A program made the translations under genes and the position numbers. Below the pieces are notes generated by a model, which was not told the origin of the DNA, searched no databases, and saw only the letters and a list, made by a program, of their open reading frames with translations. Positions 7,136 to 9,051 of a DNA stretch of 9,051 nt are shown here, piece by piece (position 1 is the stretch's first letter; every line of letters starts with the position of its first letter). Origin of the DNA: Peptacetobacter sp900539645 (lineage in GTDB: Bacteria > Bacillota > Clostridia > Peptostreptococcales > Peptostreptococcaceae); assembly GCF_047807365.1 (NCBI RefSeq), contig NZ_JBLOUI010000062.1, forward strand, positions 1 to 9,051, in the 5' to 3' direction.

Positions 7136-7163
7136 TTGTGTTTTATGTGATTAGTGGTATAAT
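7136..7163 (+). promoter_or_regulatory. Candidate ssrA promoter
   Basis: TATAAT (7158-7163) just after smpB is preceded by TTGTGT (7136-7141), a partial -35 with a 16-base spacer. Transcription would start near 7170, giving a precursor leader of about 115 bases to be removed, normally by RNase P, to form the mature tmRNA end. Confidence 0.55.
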
Positions 7164-7200
7164 ATACTTACATTAAAGTATATTAATACTTAATATAAAT

Positions 7201-7270
7201 AAAAGCTTTTAGCTTTTAAAAGTTAATTATGGTTTGTGTAATACACCGATTTACTTCCACGGACGTAAAT
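7201..7270 (+). other. Pre-tmRNA leader with two small inverted repeats
   Basis: AAAAGCT (7201-7207) can pair with AGCTTTT (7211-7217) around TTT, but no T-run follows. ATTTAC (7249-7254) pairs with GTAAAT (7265-7270) with an inner TC/GA pairing across one mismatch, ending 14 bases before the mature 5' end of tmRNA. These may help processing or be binding sites. I cannot assign a role. Confidence 0.4.
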
Positions 7271-7284
7271 GCTTCTTATAATAA

Positions 7285-7631
7285 GGGGGTGTAAAGGTTT
7301 CGACGGGGGTTTAGCACCTGAGGTGGCGTGTCGTGTTACTCTGGGTCACGTAAAAACTGGGGAATTTAAAATAAACGCAAACGATAATTACGCATTAGCT
7401 GCCTAATTGCAGCTTGTCCCTCTTAACCCTCCTGCCGGTTAAGACTGGACATCATCTATGCAGGGAACTACTTTTTGGATGCCGCGACTAAAAGTGGACT
7501 AATTGTGGCTGGTTGATAGTATAGCCTGTTGCTCGGCTATGCTTGAGACGAGATAAATAAAGAGACAACTACACACGTAGAAGCAGCAGGGAAAGAGCTT
7601 TCGGACAGGGGTTCGACTCCCCTCATCTCCA
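7285..7631 (+). ncRNA. ssrA: Transfer-messenger RNA (tmRNA, SsrA)
   Basis: tmRNA acts as alanine tRNA and as a short mRNA to free stalled ribosomes and tag the unfinished protein for proteolysis. The 5' end GGGGGTG (7285-7291) pairs with CATCTCC (7624-7630) to form the acceptor stem, with A7631 as discriminator. The hallmark GGTTTCGACGGGG follows the 5' end. The T-arm near the 3' end is AGGGGTTCGACTCCCCT. The internal reading frame (7377-7406) encodes ANDNYALAA. The 347-base length is normal for a one-piece bacterial tmRNA. CCA is not encoded: the DNA continues ATTTAAG after CTCC, so CCA must be added by tRNA nucleotidyltransferase. It works with SmpB just upstream, and the RNase R encoded at 355 degrades the released mRNA. 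Identification is very secure; the ends are set by pairing and could shift by a base or so. Confidence 0.97.
7377..7406 (+). other. tmRNA tag-peptide reading frame
   Basis: GCA (7377) is the probable resume codon and the frame reads ANDNYALAA, followed by TAA at 7404-7406. With the alanine carried by tmRNA the added tag would be AANDNYALAA. The ALAA end is the usual ClpXP-type degron. The codon after the stop opens a stem with GCAGC pairing back to GCTGC, normal in this region. Confidence 0.9.
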
Positions 7632-7634
7632 TTT

Positions 7635-7677
7635 AAGAAAAACATCGACTTTTATAAGTGATGTTTTTCTTTTTTTT
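7635..7677 (+). terminator. ssrA rho-independent terminator
   Basis: AAGAAAAACATC (7635-7646) pairs with GATGTTTTTCTT (7660-7671). ACTT (7648-7651) pairs with AAGT (7656-7659) around TTAT, with G7647 bulged, and a run of T continues to 7677. It begins three bases after the mature tmRNA end. Confidence 0.93.
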
Positions 7678-8017
7678 GCAAAAATTATCAAAAATAAACT
7701 TTGAAATAAGGTATATATATAATAAAGCTGAAAATAAAAGAAAATAAAATAATTAATATATTACGAAAAAAATGATTGAAAAATAAAGCTGATATTAGTA
7801 AATAAAGATAGAAAGTATAATTAAATTAAGTAGAGATTGTATATATAATAACAAAAAGTGTATACTATTTAAAAGTTACTAAAATAATATGAATAATAAA
7901 TTTAAGTTATTAAAATTTTCTAAGGAAAACGATAACTTATAAAAATAGATAAAAAAAAGTAATAATAATTAGTAAAAAATGAAATGATAAGTAAAAAAAA
8001 TAAATGAAATGAAAAAA
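7678..8017. other. Long AT-rich intergenic stretch without recognisable genes
   Basis: About 340 bases of very AT-rich, G-poor sequence lie between the ssrA terminator and the control region of the LOR/SDH gene. Both strands are full of stops. Several TATAAT-like strings (for example 7719-7724) lack matching -35 elements. I see no gene, hairpin or repeat that I would defend. Confidence 0.6.
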
Positions 8018-8043
8018 AAGTTTCGGAAAATGTTCTGAAAAGC
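8018..8043. promoter_or_regulatory. Candidate CodY operator, two overlapping boxes
   Basis: The CodY box consensus is AATTTTCWGAAAATT. AAGTTTCGGAAAATG (8018-8032) and AATGTTCTGAAAAGC (8029-8043) each match at 12 of 15 positions and lie 11 bases apart. Together they make an imperfect palindrome, TTTC-GAA-TTC-GAAA (8021-8040). The second box ends directly before the -35 of the promoter for the LOR/SDH gene, a plausible place for control. CodY represses amino-acid genes when branched-chain amino acids and GTP are plentiful, which suits this gene. Chance matches are common in AT-rich DNA, and no codY gene is in view. Confidence 0.45.
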
Positions 8044-8072
8044 TTTACACTAAATAATGAATATGTTATATT
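8044..8072 (+). promoter_or_regulatory. Promoter of the LOR/SDH gene
   Basis: TTTACA (8044-8049) and TATATT (8067-8072) are 17 bases apart, a good sigma-A promoter. The start would be near 8079, leaving a leader of about 40 bases. The leader includes a perfect palindrome ACAGGCCTGT (8084-8093) and the ribosome binding site AAGGAGG (8106-8112). Confidence 0.65.
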
Positions 8073-8119
8073 ATAGACAAATAACAGGCCTGTATAAAAA
8101 AACTCAAGGAGGAACTAAT

Positions 8120-8977
8120 ATGTCAGTTTTTGAAATGCCAAAATATAGACATCCAGACTTTTCAGAAGAAATGTTTGTAAATGCACCGAATGCTAAATAT
8201 GAAGAAGCGGAAAAAGATGGAGTACTACCAGAATACTATCACAGTACTTCTATGTACCCAGAATATTTTAAAATAGATGGAGAATGGAGACTTGCAGAAG
8301 AAAGCCGTATGGACTCTTGTGTAATACTTCAGGACGACGGAAAACTTGCTGTTGTAGAAGCAAGAAACGTTAAAAAAGGCGATAAAGTAATGTTAGGTAG
8401 AACTGAAAGATGCGAAGAAGGAGTATATATGTACTGCCACGGATTTGAAGAAGCTACAGAAGCTTTAGATGACCAGTTCGTATTCCGTCAGGGAAGAAGC
8501 CGTGAAACATCATATGCTAGAGATTATGATAAATTATTTGAACTATTAAAATATGAAAAAGAACATGGTGGAAAAATAGTTTGGGTTATGGGACCAGCAT
8601 TTGCATTTGATGCTAATGCAAGAGCAGCAATGCAGGCTCTAGTTGAAAATGGATATGCTCATGGACTATTAGCAGGAAACGCATTAGCTACTCATGACTT
8701 AGAAGGAGCTTTATTACATACTGCTTTAGGACAGGATATATACACTCAGAAATCTCAACCTAATGGACATTACAACCACTTAGATGTACTTAACAAAGTT
8801 AGAAGAAGTGGATCTATACCACAGTTCATGAAAGATTATGATTTAAACGACGGAATTATATGTAGTTGTGTAAACAACAATGTACCTATAGTTCTTGCTG
8901 GTTCTATAAGAGATGACGGACCACTTCCAGAAGTTTATGGGGCGAATTGTCAAGCTAAGTGCAACAGTTTATCATAA
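8120..8977 (+). pseudogene. LOR/SDH-domain (TIGR00300) protein, ornithine cyclodeaminase-like, truncated by IS30
   Basis: The family is about 400 residues long: an N-terminal LOR/SDH conserved region followed by an NAD-binding part. Some members (archaeal enzymes and the related C-terminal part of cyanobacterial ArgZ/AgrE) are linked to converting ornithine to proline with release of ammonia. Here residues of about 1-115 (from SVFEMPKYRHPDFSEE to CHGFEE) form the first domain. Residues 152-274 carry family motifs such as VWVMGPAFAFDANA, GLLAGNALATHDLEGALL and VLAGSIRDDGPLPEVYG. After G274 the match stops abruptly; the last 11 residues (ANCQAKCNSLS) and the TAA come from the inserted IS30 end. 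Roughly the last 120 residues are missing, so the product is probably inactive. ATG 8120 is chosen because AAGGAGG lies seven bases upstream; an upstream in-frame ATG at 8057 falls inside the promoter. It may once have supplied proline for Stickland metabolism (inference). Confidence 0.88.
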
Positions 8978-9051
8978 AATATCTCGAAGGGTGTTTTAAA
9001 CCCTAAACATTTTCTTGGTCTAGTATTTAGTTTATACTCAACTAACTGAAC
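8942..9051 (-). mobile_element. IS30-family insertion sequence, one end, runs off the window
   Basis: From about 8942-8946 the sequence stops matching the LOR/SDH family, and TTGTCAAGCTAAGTGCAACA (8948-8967) resembles the terminal inverted repeat of IS30-family elements. The transposase stop codon lies inside this end, as is common in the family. Only the transposase 3' end is in the window. The exact boundary and any target duplication cannot be read without the other end. Confidence 0.75.
8950..9051 (-). CDS. IS30-family transposase, C-terminal fragment
   Basis: Read from the window edge leftward, the frame gives 33 residues ending LNTRPRKCLGFKTPFEIFYDKLLHLA before TGA (8952-8950). The NTRPRK-LGFKTPFE-F block is the conserved C-terminus of IS30-family DDE transposases. 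The rest, including the catalytic DDE residues and the N-terminal DNA-binding region, lies beyond the window. It runs antisense to the interrupted LOR/SDH gene. Whether the element is intact cannot be told. Confidence 0.85.
   Translation of the reverse strand, partial: VQLVEYKLNTRPRKCLGFKTPFEIFYDKLLHLA

Noticed and set aside
7201..7222. Terminator between smpB and ssrA
   Set aside because: The hairpin AAAAGCT/AGCTTTT is short and AT-rich and is followed by AAAAGTTAATT rather than a T-run.
8057..8119. N-terminal extension of the LOR/SDH protein starting at ATG 8057
   Set aside because: The codons lie within the -35/-10 promoter region, there is no ribosome binding site, and the family start MSVFEMPKYRHPDF is at 8120 behind AAGGAGG.

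Overview
The window comes from a low-GC, Gram-positive anaerobe of the Clostridia, probably Peptostreptococcaceae or a close relative. This is an inference from the very AT-rich intergenic DNA, strong AAGGAGG-type ribosome binding sites, AGA/ATA-rich codon use, the rnr...smpB-ssrA neighbourhood, AzlCD, an AIM24-family protein and a firmicute-type LOR/SDH (TIGR00300) protein. I cannot name a species.

Layout. Bases 1-110 hold two terminator-like hairpins, one for each strand, marking the end of an unseen upstream unit. A full-length RNase R gene (rnr, 355-2487, +) is followed 38 bases later, without a terminator, by a second gene (2526-3914, +) that encodes only the catalytic RNB core of an RNase R. 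It has all four metal-binding aspartates but no winged-helix, cold-shock or S1 domain. Just after it lies a 150-base imperfect inverted repeat (3931-4080) with an interrupted but very long stem, which I could not assign to a known element. A bidirectional terminator (4148-4182) separates this from genes on the minus strand: azlC-azlD (4263-5304, branched-chain amino acid exporter-like) and an AIM24-family gene (5534-6355).

The plus strand resumes with smpB (6676-7131), behind a near-consensus promoter, and ssrA/tmRNA (7285-7631), which encodes the tag ANDNYALAA and ends in a strong terminator. RNase R, SmpB and tmRNA act together in ribosome rescue and in decay of the faulty mRNA. Here the usual rnr-smpB-ssrA neighbourhood is kept but is split by about 4 kb of other genes.

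After about 390 bases of nearly featureless AT-rich DNA comes a LOR/SDH (TIGR00300) gene (8120-8977) with its own promoter and two overlapping CodY-like boxes. It is cut after about residue 274 by an IS30-family element. The 3' end of the IS30 transposase is readable on the minus strand up to the window edge.

The observations most worth a second look are the RNB-only RNase R paralogue, the large inverted-repeat element just after it, the IS30 disruption of the amino-acid gene, and the candidate CodY operator. I saw no CRISPR array, defence system, integrase or phage gene.
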